Below, piece by piece: positions 12,828 to 22,530 of a stretch of DNA of 64,000 nucleotides. Both the position numbers and the translations under genes were made by a program. The stretch comes from Phocaeicola sp. (GTDB taxonomy: Bacteria > Bacteroidota > Bacteroidia > Bacteroidales > Bacteroidaceae), in NCBI GenBank assembly GCA_029257865.1, contig JARIAN010000099.1, positions 1 through 64,000 of the forward strand, in the 5' to 3' direction. Under the pieces are notes generated by a model. The model made no database searches, had not been told where the DNA came from, and was given only the letters and a program-made list of their open reading frames with translations. Numbering within the stretch: the first letter of the stretch is position 1; each line of letters begins with the position of its first letter.

Positions 12828-13456
12828 TGGAAGTTAACGTATTAAATATCAAGGGTGAAGACACCGGAAGAAAGGTTGCTTTGAATGAAGCTATCTTCGG
12901 AATCACTCCGAATGATCACGCTATCTATCTGGATGTAAAGCAGTACATGGCTAACCAACGCCAGGGAACTCACAAGTCTAAAGAAAGAAGCGAAATCAGT
13001 GGTTCTACTCGTAAATTAGGCCGTCAGAAAGGTGGTGGTGGTGCTCGTCGTGGTGACATCAACTCTCCGCTGTTGGTAGGTGGTGCTCGTGTGTTTGGTC
13101 CTAAACCACGTGACTACTGGTTCAAATTGAACAAGAAAGTAAAGGCGTTGGCTCGTAAGTCTGCATTGGCTTATAAAGCTCAGGCAAACAACATTGTAGT
13201 GGTAGAAGATTTCGTATTCGAAGCTCCTAAGACTAAAGAATTTGTAAATGTTGTGAATAATCTGAAAGTGGCTGGTAAAAAGCTGCTTATGGTTTTGCCA
13301 GAAGCAAATAAAAACGTATATTTGTCTGCTCGTAACTTAGAGCGTACAAATCTAGCAATTGCTTCTGCGCTGAATACTTACTCGGTATTGAACGCAGAAA
13401 CTCTTGTTGTAACAGAGAGCGCATTGAAAGCTATCGAGGAAACCTTAGTTAAATAA
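12827..13456 (+). CDS. rplD: 50S ribosomal protein uL4
   Basis: Lines the exit tunnel next to uL22. 209 residues, including the extended loop [20 protein letters not shown]. In E. coli this protein also represses its operon; no equivalent S10 leader sequence is recognisable here beyond the hairpin at 11805-11848. It overlaps rplC by 1 nt. Confidence 0.98.
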   Translation: MEVNVLNIKGEDTGRKVALNEAIFGITPNDHAIYLDVKQYMANQRQGTHKSKERSEISGSTRKLGRQKGGGGARRGDINSPLLVGGARVFGPKPRDYWFKLNKKVKALARKSALAYKAQANNIVVVEDFVFEAPKTKEFVNVVNNLKVAGKKLLMVLPEANKNVYLSARNLERTNLAIASALNTYSVLNAETLVVTESALKAIEETLVK

Positions 13457-13458
13457 TT

Positions 13459-13466
13459 AAAGGAGG
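13459..13466 (+). promoter_or_regulatory. Full Shine-Dalgarno sequence before rplW
   Basis: AAAGGAGG ends 10 nt before the rplW ATG. It is unusual because most genes in this window lack any such motif. Confidence 0.75.
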
Positions 13467-13476
13467 CTGAAGTAAA

Positions 13477-13767
13477 ATGGGAATGATTATTAAACCGTTG
13501 GTTACAGAAAAAATGACGGCAATATCTGAAAAATTCAACCGTTTTGGATTTATTGTTCGTCCTGAAGCTAACAAATTACAGATTAAGAGTGAAATCGAAG
13601 CTTTGTATAACGTGACTGTTGTGGATGTAAATACTATCCGCTATGCAGGTAAGAACAAAAGCCGTTATACTAAATCAGGTCTTATCAATGGACGTACAAA
13701 CGCTTATAAGAAAGCTATCGTTACATTGAAAGAAGGTGATACTATTGATTTTTATAGCAATATTTAA
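13477..13767 (+). CDS. rplW: 50S ribosomal protein uL23
   Basis: Tunnel-exit protein that docks trigger factor and SRP. 96 residues. The opening IIKPLVTEKMT and the motif YNVTVVDVNTIRYAGK are characteristic. It is one of only three ribosomal genes here with a strong Shine-Dalgarno sequence, which may give it independent initiation rather than coupling to rplD, whose stop lies 20 nt upstream. Confidence 0.97.
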   Translation: MGMIIKPLVTEKMTAISEKFNRFGFIVRPEANKLQIKSEIEALYNVTVVDVNTIRYAGKNKSRYTKSGLINGRTNAYKKAIVTLKEGDTIDFYSNI

Positions 13768-13774
13768 ATAAAAG

Positions 13775-14596
13775 ATGGCAGTACGTAAATTTAAGCCCAC
13801 AACACCGGGGCAGAGACACAAAATTATTGGTACTTTTGAAGAAATTACTGCATCGGTACCAGAGAAATCTCTTGTATATGGTAAGCGCGCTAGTGGTGGT
13901 CGTAACCATGTAGGTAAAATGACCATGCGCTACTTAGGTGGCGGTCATAAGAGAAAATTCCGTTTGATCGACTTCAAGAGAAATAAAGACGGTGTTCCAG
14001 CAGTTGTTAAGACAATCGAATACGATCCGAACCGTTCCGCTCGTATCGCTCTGTTGTTCTATGCTGATGGTGAAAAAAGATATATCATTGCTCCTAATGG
14101 ATTGCAGGTAGGTAGTACTTTGATGTCTGGTGTGAATGCGTCGCCTGAGATTGGTAATGCGCTTCCACTTGAAAACATCCCAGTTGGTACTGTAATTCAC
14201 AACATCGAATTACGTCCAGGACAGGGTGCTGCTTTGGTAAGATCGGCTGGTAACTTTGCTCAGTTGACTTCTCGTGAAGGAAAATACTGTGTGATTAAAT
14301 TGCCTTCAGGTGAAGTAAGAAAGATCTTGAGTGCTTGTAAAGCTACTATCGGTAGTGTTGGTAATTCAGACCACGCTTTGGAAGCTTCTGGTAAGGCAGG
14401 TCGTTCACGTTGGTTGGGACGTCGTCCTCACAACCGTGGTGTTGTTATGAACCCTGTTGATCACCCAATGGGTGGTGGTGAAGGACGTCAGTCAGGAGGT
14501 CACCCAAGATCACGTACTGGATTGTATGCTAAGGGCTTGAAGACAAGAGCACCTAAGAAACAGTCTTCTAAGTACATTATTGAAAGAAGAAAGTAA
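13775..14596 (+). CDS. rplB: 50S ribosomal protein uL2
   Basis: Largest conserved 50S core protein, needed for subunit association and peptidyl transfer. 273 residues. It shows the RNA-binding OB/SH3-like core ([23 protein letters not shown]) and the conserved C-terminal [20 protein letters not shown] loop with the essential His. It follows rplW after 7 nt. Confidence 0.98.
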   Translation: MAVRKFKPTTPGQRHKIIGTFEEITASVPEKSLVYGKRASGGRNHVGKMTMRYLGGGHKRKFRLIDFKRNKDGVPAVVKTIEYDPNRSARIALLFYADGEKRYIIAPNGLQVGSTLMSGVNASPEIGNALPLENIPVGTVIHNIELRPGQGAALVRSAGNFAQLTSREGKYCVIKLPSGEVRKILSACKATIGSVGNSDHALEASGKAGRSRWLGRRPHNRGVVMNPVDHPMGGGEGRQSGGHPRSRTGLYAKGLKTRAPKKQSSKYIIERRK

Positions 14597-14621
14597 TAAC
14601 AACTGATTAATTGAGTAATTT

Positions 14622-14891
14622 ATGAGTCGTTCATTAAAAAAAGGTCCATATATTAATGTAAAACTGGAAAAGAAAGTGCTCGCTATGAATGAAAGCGGCA
14701 AGAAGTCAGTTGTTAAGTCATGGGCTAGAGCTTCAATGATTTCGCCTGATTTCGTAGGGCATACTATTGCAGTTCATAACGGTAACAAATTTATTCCTGT
14801 TTACGTTACTGAAAACATGGTTGGTCATAAGTTGGGAGAATTTGCTCCAACACGTACTTTCCGTGGACACGCTGGTAACAAGAAAAAATAA
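14622..14891 (+). CDS. rpsS: 30S ribosomal protein uS19
   Basis: Head protein that contacts uS13 and the intersubunit bridge. 89 residues with the canonical [10 protein letters not shown] start and [18 protein letters not shown] motif. Confidence 0.97.
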   Translation: MSRSLKKGPYINVKLEKKVLAMNESGKKSVVKSWARASMISPDFVGHTIAVHNGNKFIPVYVTENMVGHKLGEFAPTRTFRGHAGNKKK

Positions 14892-14929
14892 TAACAGGAC
14901 GCTTATTTGAAATAATAAAGTAATAAATA

Positions 14930-15337
14930 ATGGGAGCAAGAAAAAAAATATCGGCTGAAAAAAGAAAAGAAGCCCTTAAAACCATGTATTTTGCAAAATT
15001 GCAAAATGTGCCTACTTCTCCGCGTAAGATGCGTCTCGTGGCTGACATGATTCGCGGTATGGAAGTGAACAGAGCGCTTGGTGTATTGAAGTTTTCTTCT
15101 AAAGAAGCTTCTGCAAGAGTGGAAAAATTGTTACGCTCTGCTATTGCTAACTGGGAACAGAAAAACGAACGTAAGGCTGATGAAGGTGAATTGTTTGTAA
15201 CTAAGATTTATGTTGACGGGGGAGCAACCTTGAAAAGAATGAGACCGGCTCCACAGGGTAGAGGTTACAGAATTCGCAAGCGTTCAAATCATGTGACTTT
15301 GTTCGTTGATTCTAAGAATACTAATGATAAAAATTAA
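14930..15337 (+). CDS. rplV: 50S ribosomal protein uL22
   Basis: Tunnel-wall protein whose beta hairpin meets uL4; macrolide-resistance changes map to that hairpin in other bacteria. 135 residues. Recognised by [18 protein letters not shown], the [20 protein letters not shown] hairpin and a basic C terminus. The N-terminal lysine-rich stretch is somewhat longer than in E. coli. Confidence 0.97.
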   Translation: MGARKKISAEKRKEALKTMYFAKLQNVPTSPRKMRLVADMIRGMEVNRALGVLKFSSKEASARVEKLLRSAIANWEQKNERKADEGELFVTKIYVDGGATLKRMRPAPQGRGYRIRKRSNHVTLFVDSKNTNDKN

Positions 15338-15344
15338 AGACTAG

Positions 15345-16079
15345 ATGGGACAGAAAGTAAATCCGATAAGCAACCGTTTAGGAATTATCAGAGGATGGGA
15401 TTCTAACTGGTACGGTGGCAAGAATTATGGTGATGCTTTGTTGGAAGACAGCAAAATTCGTAAATATCTGAATGCCAGACTTGCAAAAGCCAGCGTTTCA
15501 AGAATCGTAATTGAACGTACTCTGAAATTGGTGACAATTACTGTATGTACTGCTCGCCCAGGTATTATCATTGGTAAAGGTGGTCAGGAAGTTGATAAAC
15601 TGAAAGAGGAGTTGAAGAAGATCACCGACAAAGATATCCAGATTAATATCTTCGAAGTGAAGAGACCGGAACTGGACGCTGTGATTGTTGCTAACAACAT
15701 CGCTCGCCAGGTTGAAGGAAAAATCGCTTACCGTCGCGCTATTAAGATGGCTATTGCCAATACAATGCGTATGGGAGCTGAAGGTGTAAAGGTGTTGATT
15801 TCAGGTCGTTTGAATGGCGCTGAAATGGCACGTTCTGAAATGTACAAGGAAGGACGTACTCCATTGCATACTTTCCGTGCAGATATCGACTATTGTCATA
15901 CTGAAGCTTTGACAAAAGTTGGTTTGCTGGGTATCAAAGTATGGATTTGTCGTGGAGAAGTTTACGGAAAACGTGAATTGACTCCTAACTTTACTCAGAG
16001 CAAAGAGAACAACCGTGGTGGAAACGGTAATAATGGTGGAAAGAATTTCCGCAGAAAGAAAAACAACAACAATCGCTAA
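15345..16079 (+). CDS. rpsC: 30S ribosomal protein uS3
   Basis: mRNA-entry-channel protein with helicase activity together with uS4 and uS5. 244 residues. It has an N-terminal KH domain ([19 protein letters not shown]), a C-terminal domain ([23 protein letters not shown]) and an Asn/Gly/Lys-rich tail from about residue 220 that is a lineage-specific extension. Confidence 0.98.
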   Translation: MGQKVNPISNRLGIIRGWDSNWYGGKNYGDALLEDSKIRKYLNARLAKASVSRIVIERTLKLVTITVCTARPGIIIGKGGQEVDKLKEELKKITDKDIQINIFEVKRPELDAVIVANNIARQVEGKIAYRRAIKMAIANTMRMGAEGVKVLISGRLNGAEMARSEMYKEGRTPLHTFRADIDYCHTEALTKVGLLGIKVWICRGEVYGKRELTPNFTQSKENNRGGNGNNGGKNFRRKKNNNNR

Positions 16080-16100
16080 CGAATTTGAATTTTAGGAATT

Positions 16101-16532
16101 ATGTTACAACCGAAAAAGACAAAATTCAGAAGACAGCAGAAAGGTAGCGCTAAAGGCAATGCCCAGAGAGGACATCAGTTGGCTTTCGGTACTTTCGGTA
16201 TCAAGGCTCTTCAGACAAAATGGATCACTGGACGTCAGATTGAAGCAGCTCGTATTGCTGTAACTAGATATATGCAGCGTCAAGGTCAGATTTGGATCCG
16301 TATTTTCCCGGATAAACCAATTACTCGCAAACCAGCAGACGTACGTATGGGTAAAGGTAAGGGTTCTCCGGAAGGTTTCGTAGCTCCTGTAACTCCTGGT
16401 CGTATTTTGATCGAAGTTGAAGGTGTATCTTTCGAAGTAGCAAAAGAAGCTCTGCGTCTTGCAGCACAGAAACTTCCTGTTACTACTAAGTTTATTGTTA
16501 GACGTGATTACGACGCAAGTCAAAATGCTTAA
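16101..16532 (+). CDS. rplP: 50S ribosomal protein uL16
   Basis: Late-assembly protein that positions the A-site tRNA and the ribosome-recycling machinery. 143 residues. [15 protein letters not shown] start, GTFGIKALQ, and [16 protein letters not shown] loop are diagnostic. It is 5 nt from rpmC. Confidence 0.98.
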   Translation: MLQPKKTKFRRQQKGSAKGNAQRGHQLAFGTFGIKALQTKWITGRQIEAARIAVTRYMQRQGQIWIRIFPDKPITRKPADVRMGKGKGSPEGFVAPVTPGRILIEVEGVSFEVAKEALRLAAQKLPVTTKFIVRRDYDASQNA

Positions 16533-16537
16533 TTGAT

Positions 16538-16732
16538 ATGAAGATTGCAGAAATTAGAGAAATAGCTACCAACGAATTGGCAGAAAGAATTCAGACTGAA
16601 GTTGCCAATTACAATCAAATGGTTTTAAATCATTCGATCTCTCCGCTGGAAAATCCTGCACAGATCAAGATGTTACGCAGAACTATTGCGCGTATGAAAG
16701 CAGAGTTGCGTCAGAGAGAACTTAACAAATAA
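16538..16732 (+). CDS. rpmC: 50S ribosomal protein uL29
   Basis: Small helical-hairpin protein at the tunnel exit. 64 residues; the motif [24 protein letters not shown] marks the second helix. Its stop lies 2 nt before the rpsQ start. Confidence 0.95.
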   Translation: MKIAEIREIATNELAERIQTEVANYNQMVLNHSISPLENPAQIKMLRRTIARMKAELRQRELNK

Positions 16733-16734
16733 TA

Positions 16735-17001
16735 ATGGTCCGCATGGAAGCTAGAAATTTAAGAAAAGAAAGAACTGGTGTTGTAGTTAGCAACAAAATG
16801 GAAAAGACCATTACTGTTGCTGCTAAGTTTAAGGAAAAACACCCTATTTATGGTAAGTTCGTTTCTAAAACGAAAAAATACCACGCTCATGACGAAAAGA
16901 ACGAATGTCAGATTGGCGATACAGTTCGTATCATGGAAACTCGTCCTTTGAGCAAAACTAAGAGATGGAGATTGGTTGAAATTATTGAAAGAGCTAAGTA
17001 A
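16735..17001 (+). CDS. rpsQ: 30S ribosomal protein uS17
   Basis: OB-fold protein that binds 16S rRNA helix 11 and the body. 88 residues from the first ATG; an internal ATG at 16744 ([12 protein letters not shown]) matches the usual N terminus and is an equally good start. Conserved segments are [16 protein letters not shown] and [19 protein letters not shown]. Confidence 0.96.
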   Translation: MVRMEARNLRKERTGVVVSNKMEKTITVAAKFKEKHPIYGKFVSKTKKYHAHDEKNECQIGDTVRIMETRPLSKTKRWRLVEIIERAK

Positions 17002-17003
17002 TT

Positions 17004-17369
17004 ATGATACAAACAGAATCCAGACTTACAGTATGTGACAACAGTGGTGCAAAAGAAGCTCTTTGTATTCGCGTTTTAGGGGGTACTAAAAGACGTTATG
17101 CCTCTGTTGGGGATGTTATTGTTGTTTCAATAAAGAGTGTTATCCCCTCAAGTGATATTAAAAAAGGTGCAGTATCTAAGGCCTTGATCGTACGTACTAA
17201 GAAAGAAATCCGTCGTGCTGATGGTTCTTACATTCGTTTTGATGATAATGCTTGCGTGTTGTTGAACAATGCAGGTGAAATTAGAGGAAGTCGTATCTTC
17301 GGCCCTGTTGCAAGAGAGTTGCGTAATGCAAATATGAAAGTGGTTTCACTTGCACCTGAAGTACTTTAA
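17004..17369 (+). CDS. rplN: 50S ribosomal protein uL14
   Basis: Intersubunit-bridge protein that binds uL19 and the silencing factor RsfS. Its 121 residues are the canonical length. [22 protein letters not shown] start and [17 protein letters not shown] end are family hallmarks. The start follows the rpsQ stop after 2 nt. Confidence 0.98.
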   Translation: MIQTESRLTVCDNSGAKEALCIRVLGGTKRRYASVGDVIVVSIKSVIPSSDIKKGAVSKALIVRTKKEIRRADGSYIRFDDNACVLLNNAGEIRGSRIFGPVARELRNANMKVVSLAPEVL

Positions 17370-17389
17370 TTTTGTAAAAGATTTTAGTA

Positions 17390-17710
17390 ATGAGTAAATT
17401 ACATATTAAGAAAGGCGATACAGTTTACGTAAACTCTGGCGAAGACAAGGGTAAAACTGGCCGCGTGTTGAAGGTCCTTGTTAAAGAAGGACGTGCACTG
17501 GTAGAAGGTATCAATATGGTATCTAAGAGCACCAAACCTAACGCTAAAAATCCTCAGGGTGGTATTGTGAAGCAGGAAGCTCCTATTCACATCTCTAACC
17601 TGAATCCGGTAGACCCAAAGACTGGTAAACCGACTCGTGTAGGTAGAAGAGAAAGTTCTGATGGAAGAACATTTGTTCGTTATGCTAAAAAATCAGGAGA
17701 GGAGATTTAA
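17390..17710 (+). CDS. rplX: 50S ribosomal protein uL24
   Basis: Assembly-initiator protein with a KOW domain. 106 residues. [20 protein letters not shown] is the KOW motif, and [20 protein letters not shown] is the following loop. The stop TAA shares one base with the rplE ATG. Confidence 0.97.
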   Translation: MSKLHIKKGDTVYVNSGEDKGKTGRVLKVLVKEGRALVEGINMVSKSTKPNAKNPQGGIVKQEAPIHISNLNPVDPKTGKPTRVGRRESSDGRTFVRYAKKSGEEI

Positions 17711-18270
17711 TGATGAGTAATACTGCAAGCCTTAAAAAAGAATATGCAGAGCGTATAGCTCCTGCGTTGAAGAATCAGTTCCAGTATACTTCAACCATGC
17801 AGATTCCGGTTCTTAAGAAAATCGTTATCAACCAGGGATTGGGTATGGCTGTAGCTGACAAGAAAATTATTGATGTTGCTATCAATGAATTGACAGCAAT
17901 CACTGGTCAGAAAGCTGTTGCTACTGTTTCTCGCAAAGATATTGCAAACTTTAAGTTGCGTAAGAAAATGCCTATCGGTGTTATGGTAACTTTGCGTCGT
18001 GAAAGAATGTATGAATTCCTTGAAAGACTCGTACGCGTAGCTTTGCCTCGTATCCGTGACTTCAAAGGTATCGAAAGCAAATTCGATGGAAAAGGTAACT
18101 ATACTTTAGGTATTCAGGAACAGATTATCTTCCCTGAAATCAATATCGATAGTATTACTAAGATTTTGGGTATGAACATCACTTTCGTTACTTCAGCTCA
18201 GACTGACGAAGAAGGTTATGCTCTGCTGAAAGAATTCGGTTTACCGTTTAAAAACGCTAAAAAAGATTGA
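17710..18270 (+). CDS. rplE: 50S ribosomal protein uL5
   Basis: 5S rRNA-binding protein that contacts the P-site tRNA elbow and uS13. 186 residues. [18 protein letters not shown] and RPIG-type motif [22 protein letters not shown] are visible. Two consecutive ATGs at 17710 and 17713 are possible starts; the first overlaps rplX by 1 nt. Confidence 0.97.
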   Translation: MMSNTASLKKEYAERIAPALKNQFQYTSTMQIPVLKKIVINQGLGMAVADKKIIDVAINELTAITGQKAVATVSRKDIANFKLRKKMPIGVMVTLRRERMYEFLERLVRVALPRIRDFKGIESKFDGKGNYTLGIQEQIIFPEINIDSITKILGMNITFVTSAQTDEEGYALLKEFGLPFKNAKKD

Positions 18271-18276
18271 TAAGAT

Positions 18277-18576
18277 ATGGCAAAAGAATCAATGAAGGCT
18301 CGTGAAGTGAAAAGAGCCAAAATGGTAGCCAGATATGCTGAAAAACGTGCTGCGTTGAAGAAGATTGTAAACACAGGAGAACCTGCAGAAGCTTTTGAAG
18401 CTGCTCAGAAATTGCAGGCTCTGCCTAAAAACTCTAATCCTATTCGCTTGCATAACCGTTGTAAGCTGACTGGTCGTCCAAAAGGTTATATCCGTCAGTT
18501 CGGTATTTCTCGTATTCAGTTCCGTGAAATGGCTTCTAACGGTTTAATCCCAGGCGTAAAGAAAGCAAGCTGGTAA
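18277..18576 (+). CDS. rpsN: 30S ribosomal protein uS14, zinc-free type
   Basis: Small-subunit head protein next to uS3 and uS10. This is the long form (99 residues), and the C-terminal zinc ribbon of the short form is absent: only a single Cys (in [13 protein letters not shown]) is present and there is no CxxC pair. The end ([21 protein letters not shown]) is canonical. Confidence 0.97.
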   Translation: MAKESMKAREVKRAKMVARYAEKRAALKKIVNTGEPAEAFEAAQKLQALPKNSNPIRLHNRCKLTGRPKGYIRQFGISRIQFREMASNGLIPGVKKASW

Positions 18577-18635
18577 ATACTTTTTATTATTAAATATTGT
18601 CAGGGTAGTCCTGATTAATTTAACAATCATTTTAT

Positions 18636-19031
18636 ATGACAGATCCAATAGCAGATTTTCTCACAAGATTGAGAAATGCAATTAGTGCTAAGCACAGAGT
18701 TGTGGAAGTGCCTGCTTCAAACTTGAAAAAGGAAATTACAAAAATCCTGTTTGACAAAGGTTACATCCTGAACTACAAATTTGTAGAAGATGGTCCTCAG
18801 GGAACTATCAAAGTGGCTTTGAAGTATGATGCAGTTAACAAGGTTAACGCTATCAAGAAGCTTGAAAGAGTATCTACTCCAGGTATGCGTAAGTATACTG
18901 GCTACAAAGACATGCCGAGAGTTATTAATGGATTAGGTATTGCTATTATATCTACATCTAGAGGTGTGATGACAGACAAGGAAGCTGCTACCTTGAAAAT
19001 TGGTGGTGAAGTTCTTTGCTATGTATATTAA
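18636..19031 (+). CDS. rpsH: 30S ribosomal protein uS8
   Basis: Primary 16S rRNA binder of the central domain and, in E. coli, the spc-operon repressor. 131 residues with TDPIADFLTRLRNA start and the ISTSRGVMTDKEA motif. A 59-nt gap before it contains a small hairpin (TCAGG/CCTGA around 18599-18615) whose role is unknown. Confidence 0.97.
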   Translation: MTDPIADFLTRLRNAISAKHRVVEVPASNLKKEITKILFDKGYILNYKFVEDGPQGTIKVALKYDAVNKVNAIKKLERVSTPGMRKYTGYKDMPRVINGLGIAIISTSRGVMTDKEAATLKIGGEVLCYVY

Positions 19032-19033
19032 TG

Positions 19034-19040
19034 TAGGAGG
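19034..19040 (+). promoter_or_regulatory. Shine-Dalgarno sequence before rplF
   Basis: TAGGAGG ends 7 nt before the rplF ATG, directly after the rpsH stop. Confidence 0.7.
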
Positions 19041-19047
19041 ATAATCA

Positions 19048-19617
19048 ATGTCAAGAATAGGTAAATTGCCCATTAGTATTCCTGCAGGAGTAACAGTTAC
19101 TCTGAAGGACAATGTAGTGAATGTAAAAGGTCCAAAAGGTGAGTTGAGCCAGTTTGTAAATCCTGCTATCATTGTAGAAATTGCAGACGGACATGTTGTG
19201 TTGAAAGAAAATGAAGACGCTATGCTTGATAACCAAAAGCAGCGCCATGCTTTCCATGGTTTGTATCGTGCTTTGATCAACAACATGGTTGTAGGTGTTT
19301 CTGAAGGTTACAAGAAAGAGTTGGAACTTGTCGGTGTGGGTTACCGTGCATCAAACAATGGTAATATCATTGATTTCGCTTTGGGTTATACTCATAATAT
19401 CTTTATGCAGTTGCCTCCAGAAATCAAGGTTGAAACTAAATCAGAAAGAAATAAGAACCCTCTTATTCTATTGGAATCTTGTGACAAACAGCTGCTTGGT
19501 CAGGTTTGTTCAAAAATCCGTTCTTTCCGTAAGCCTGAACCTTATAAAGGAAAAGGTATTAAGTTTGTTGGTGAAGAAATTCGTAGAAAGTCTGGTAAGT
19601 CTGCTGGCGCTAAATAA
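19048..19617 (+). CDS. rplF: 50S ribosomal protein uL6
   Basis: Binds 23S rRNA near the sarcin-ricin loop and the factor-binding site. 189 residues in two homologous domains. SRIGKLPISIPAGVTV start, GVGYRASNNG and the C-terminal PEPYKGKGIKFVGEEIRRK motif are diagnostic. Confidence 0.98.
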   Translation: MSRIGKLPISIPAGVTVTLKDNVVNVKGPKGELSQFVNPAIIVEIADGHVVLKENEDAMLDNQKQRHAFHGLYRALINNMVVGVSEGYKKELELVGVGYRASNNGNIIDFALGYTHNIFMQLPPEIKVETKSERNKNPLILLESCDKQLLGQVCSKIRSFRKPEPYKGKGIKFVGEEIRRKSGKSAGAK

Positions 19618-19638
19618 TTCACTTAAAATCGTATAATT

Positions 19639-19980
19639 ATGACAACAAAAATAGAAAGACGAATCAAGATTAAATATAGAGTACGCAATAAGATTTCAGG
19701 TACTACTGAACGTCCGCGTATGAGTGTGTTTAGAAGTAACAAGCAGATCTATGTTCAGGTTATTGATGATTTGACCGGTAAGACTTTGGCTGCTGCTTCT
19801 TCTTTGGGTATGGAAACAATGCCTAAGAAAGAACAGGCTGCAAAGGTTGGTGAACTGATCGCAAAGAAAGCTCAGGAAGCTGGTATTACGACTGTCGTAT
19901 TCGACCGTAATGGTTACTTGTATCATGGGAGAGTAAAAGAAGTGGCTGATGCTGCTCGTAACGGTGGACTTAAATTTTAA
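19639..19980 (+). CDS. rplR: 50S ribosomal protein uL18
   Basis: 5S rRNA-binding protein of the central protuberance; 113 residues. [20 protein letters not shown] and the [22 protein letters not shown] end are characteristic. It is spaced 6 nt from rpsE. Confidence 0.97.
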   Translation: MTTKIERRIKIKYRVRNKISGTTERPRMSVFRSNKQIYVQVIDDLTGKTLAAASSLGMETMPKKEQAAKVGELIAKKAQEAGITTVVFDRNGYLYHGRVKEVADAARNGGLKF

Positions 19981-19986
19981 TCAATT

Positions 19987-20502
19987 ATGGCAGTTAATAA
20001 TAGAGTTAAGATCACTAACGATATAGAATTAAAAGATAGATTGGTTGCTATCAACCGTGTTACAAAGGTTACAAAAGGTGGTAGAACATTCAGTTTCTCT
20101 GCAATCGTTGTAGTAGGTAATGAAGATGGTATCATCGGTTGGGGCCTTGGTAAGGCAGGTGAAGTAACAGCTGCTATTGCAAAAGGTGTTGAATCTGCAA
20201 AGAAAAACCTTACTCGCGTGCCTGTACTGAAAGGTACTGTACCTCACGAACAGACTGCTAAATTTGGTGGTGCTGAAGTATTCATCAAACCAGCTTCTAC
20301 TGGTACTGGTGTGGTAGCTGGTGGTGCAATGCGTGCAGTATTGGAAAGCGTAGGTGTTACTGACGTTTTGGCTAAGTCTAAGGGTTCATCTAACCCTCAT
20401 AACTTGGTTAAAGCTACTATCCTTGCTTTGAGCGAAATGAGAGATGCTCGTATGGTAGCTCAGAACAGAGGTGTAAGTTTGGATAAAGTATTTAGAGGAT
20501 AA
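19987..20502 (+). CDS. rpsE: 30S ribosomal protein uS5
   Basis: Accuracy protein near the mRNA entry, interacting with uS4. 171 residues. It has the double-stranded-RNA-binding-like N-terminal domain ([16 protein letters not shown], with the spectinomycin loop) and C-terminal [16 protein letters not shown]. The stop TAA overlaps the Shine-Dalgarno sequence of rpmD. Confidence 0.98.
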   Translation: MAVNNRVKITNDIELKDRLVAINRVTKVTKGGRTFSFSAIVVVGNEDGIIGWGLGKAGEVTAAIAKGVESAKKNLTRVPVLKGTVPHEQTAKFGGAEVFIKPASTGTGVVAGGAMRAVLESVGVTDVLAKSKGSSNPHNLVKATILALSEMRDARMVAQNRGVSLDKVFRG

Positions 20503-20507
20503 GGAGG
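20501..20507 (+). promoter_or_regulatory. Shine-Dalgarno sequence before rpmD
   Basis: AAGGAGG, partly formed by the rpsE stop codon, lies 8 nt before the rpmD ATG. Confidence 0.72.
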
Positions 20508-20515
20508 AATAGCAC

Positions 20516-20692
20516 ATGTCAACTATTAAGATTAAGCAAGTAAAAAGTAGAATTGGTGCTCCAGCAGATCAGAAAAAGACATTGGATGCACTTGGTCTTC
20601 GTAAATTGAATCGTGTGGTTGAACACGAAGCAACTCCTTCAATTCTAGGTATGGTTGAAAAGGTGAAACACTTGGTGTCAATCGTTAAGTAA
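20516..20692 (+). CDS. rpmD: 50S ribosomal protein uL30
   Basis: Small 50S protein of the bacterial uL30 type; 58 residues encoded between rpsE and rplO. The sequence starts STIKIKQVKSRIGAPADQKK and contains the family motif LGLRKLNRVVEHEATP. Position, length and a strong Shine-Dalgarno sequence support it. Confidence 0.96.
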   Translation: MSTIKIKQVKSRIGAPADQKKTLDALGLRKLNRVVEHEATPSILGMVEKVKHLVSIVK

Positions 20693-20721
20693 TATATCGT
20701 TAAAATTAAGATTCTTATAAT

Positions 20722-21168
20722 ATGAATTTGAATAATTTACGTCCTGCTGAAGGTTCTGTCAAAACTTGTAAGAGAATTGGCCGTGGTGCTGGTTCTGGTT
20801 TAGGCGGCACTTCTACAAGAGGACATAAAGGAGCTAAGTCAAGATCTGGTTATTCTAAGAAAATCGGTTTTGAAGGTGGACAGATGCCTCTCCAACGTCG
20901 TGTGCCAAAATTTGGTTTTAAGAATATTAACCGTGTTGAATATAAGGCTATCAACTTGGATACTATCCAGAAATTGGCCGAAGCTAAAAATCTTACTAAA
21001 GTAGGTATTAACGAGCTTGTAGAAGCAGGTTTTATCTCTTCAAACCAGTTGGTGAAAGTTCTCGGTAACGGTAGTTTAACTATTAAGCTTGATGTGGAAG
21101 CAAACGCTTTCTCTAAGAGTGCAGTAGCTGCAATCGAAGCCGTTGGTGGTAATGCAGTAAAACTCTGA
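20722..21168 (+). CDS. rplO: 50S ribosomal protein uL15
   Basis: Late-assembly 23S-binding protein. 148 residues. The Gly/Arg-rich N terminus (RIGRGAGSGLGGTSTRGHKG), GFEGGQMPLQRRVPKFGF and a C-terminal alpha/beta part are visible. The next gene, secY, starts 4 nt after the stop, as in the classical spc operon. Confidence 0.98.
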   Translation: MNLNNLRPAEGSVKTCKRIGRGAGSGLGGTSTRGHKGAKSRSGYSKKIGFEGGQMPLQRRVPKFGFKNINRVEYKAINLDTIQKLAEAKNLTKVGINELVEAGFISSNQLVKVLGNGSLTIKLDVEANAFSKSAVAAIEAVGGNAVKL

Positions 21169-21172
21169 TACA

Positions 21173-22519
21173 ATGAGAAAATCTATTGAAACATTAAAGA
21201 ATATATGGAAAATTGAGGATCTGAGACAACGGATCCTCATTACTATATTGTTCGTTGCAATCTACAGATTTGGTTCTTACGTGGTTCTTCCAGGTATTAA
21301 TCCGAGTATGTTGGCTCAATTGCACGAGCAAACTAGCGAAGGACTTCTTGCTTTGTTAAACATGTTCTCTGGGGGAGCTTTTTCTAATGCTTCTATCTTT
21401 GCATTAGGTATTATGCCGTACATTTCTGCATCTATCGTGATTCAGTTGTTGGCTATTGCCGTGCCTTCCTTCCAGAAGATGCAGCGTGAGGGTGAAAGCG
21501 GACGTCGAAAGATTAATCAGTATACTCGTTTCCTGACTATTTTCATTTTGATATTCCAGGCTCCTTCTTATCTGATTAACTTAAAAATGCAAGCTAATTC
21601 GGCTCTTAATGCTTCTTTAGATTGGACTTTCTTTATTATTACTTCTACCATCATTTTGGCCGCTGGAAGTATGTTCATCCTTTGGCTAGGTGAAAGAATT
21701 ACGGATAAGGGTATTGGTAATGGTATTTCACTCATCATCATGGTGGGTATCATTGCTCGTCTGCCTCAAGCCTTTTTTGGCGAATTCGTTTCTCGCCTTG
21801 CTTCTCCGGGTGGCGGTGGTATCGTCATGTTCCTGCTTGAGATTGTCATGCTGATTTTGGTGATCGCTGCTGCCATTCTATTAGTTCAGGGTGTACGTAA
21901 AGTTCCAGTTCAGTATGCTAAACGTATTGTAGGCAATAAGCAATATGGTGGTGCTAGACAGTATATTCCTTTGAAGGTAAATGCAGCAAACGTAATGCCT
22001 ATCATTTTTGCACAGGCTATTATGTTTATTCCAATTACCATTGTAGGTTTTTCAAATACAGAAGCAGCTAGCGGAATAGTTAGAGCATTTATTGATCATA
22101 CTAGTTTTTGGTATAACTTGGTATTTGCGGCTTTGATTATCGTATTTACTTGGTTCTACACAGCTATTACAATCAATCCGACTCAGATGGCTGAAGATAT
22201 GAAGAGAAATAACGGATTTATTCCAGGTATTAAACCTGGTAAGAATACGGCTGACTATATCGATACTGTGATGTCACGTATTACTCTTCCTGGTTCACTT
22301 TTCTTAGCTATCGTTGCTATTCTTCCAGCTTTTGCTGGTGTGTTTGGTGTTCAGGCTGAATTTGCACAGTTCTTCGGTGGAACTTCTTTGTTGATTCTAG
22401 TTGGTGTTGTACTCGACACTCTTCAGCAGATAGAGAGCCACTTGCTTATGCGTCACTATGACGGCTTGCTAAGTTCTGGTAGAATTAAGGGTCGTTCAGG
22501 AAATGTGGCTGCTTATTAA
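21173..22519 (+). CDS. secY: Preprotein translocase channel subunit SecY
   Basis: Ten-helix inner-membrane channel for Sec-dependent export and membrane insertion. 448 residues. The plug and first helices follow the amphipathic RKSIETLKNIWKIEDLRQRI start. GGAFSNASIFALGIMPYISASI and GERITDKGIGNGISLIIMVG are family motifs, and the cytoplasmic loop RKVPVQYAKRIVGNKQYGG is the ribosome/SecA contact. No adk gene lies between secY and map, unlike many Firmicutes. Confidence 0.98.
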   Translation: MRKSIETLKNIWKIEDLRQRILITILFVAIYRFGSYVVLPGINPSMLAQLHEQTSEGLLALLNMFSGGAFSNASIFALGIMPYISASIVIQLLAIAVPSFQKMQREGESGRRKINQYTRFLTIFILIFQAPSYLINLKMQANSALNASLDWTFFIITSTIILAAGSMFILWLGERITDKGIGNGISLIIMVGIIARLPQAFFGEFVSRLASPGGGGIVMFLLEIVMLILVIAAAILLVQGVRKVPVQYAKRIVGNKQYGGARQYIPLKVNAANVMPIIFAQAIMFIPITIVGFSNTEAASGIVRAFIDHTSFWYNLVFAALIIVFTWFYTAITINPTQMAEDMKRNNGFIPGIKPGKNTADYIDTVMSRITLPGSLFLAIVAILPAFAGVFGVQAEFAQFFGGTSLLILVGVVLDTLQQIESHLLMRHYDGLLSSGRIKGRSGNVAAY

Positions 22520-22530
22520 AAGAATGAATA

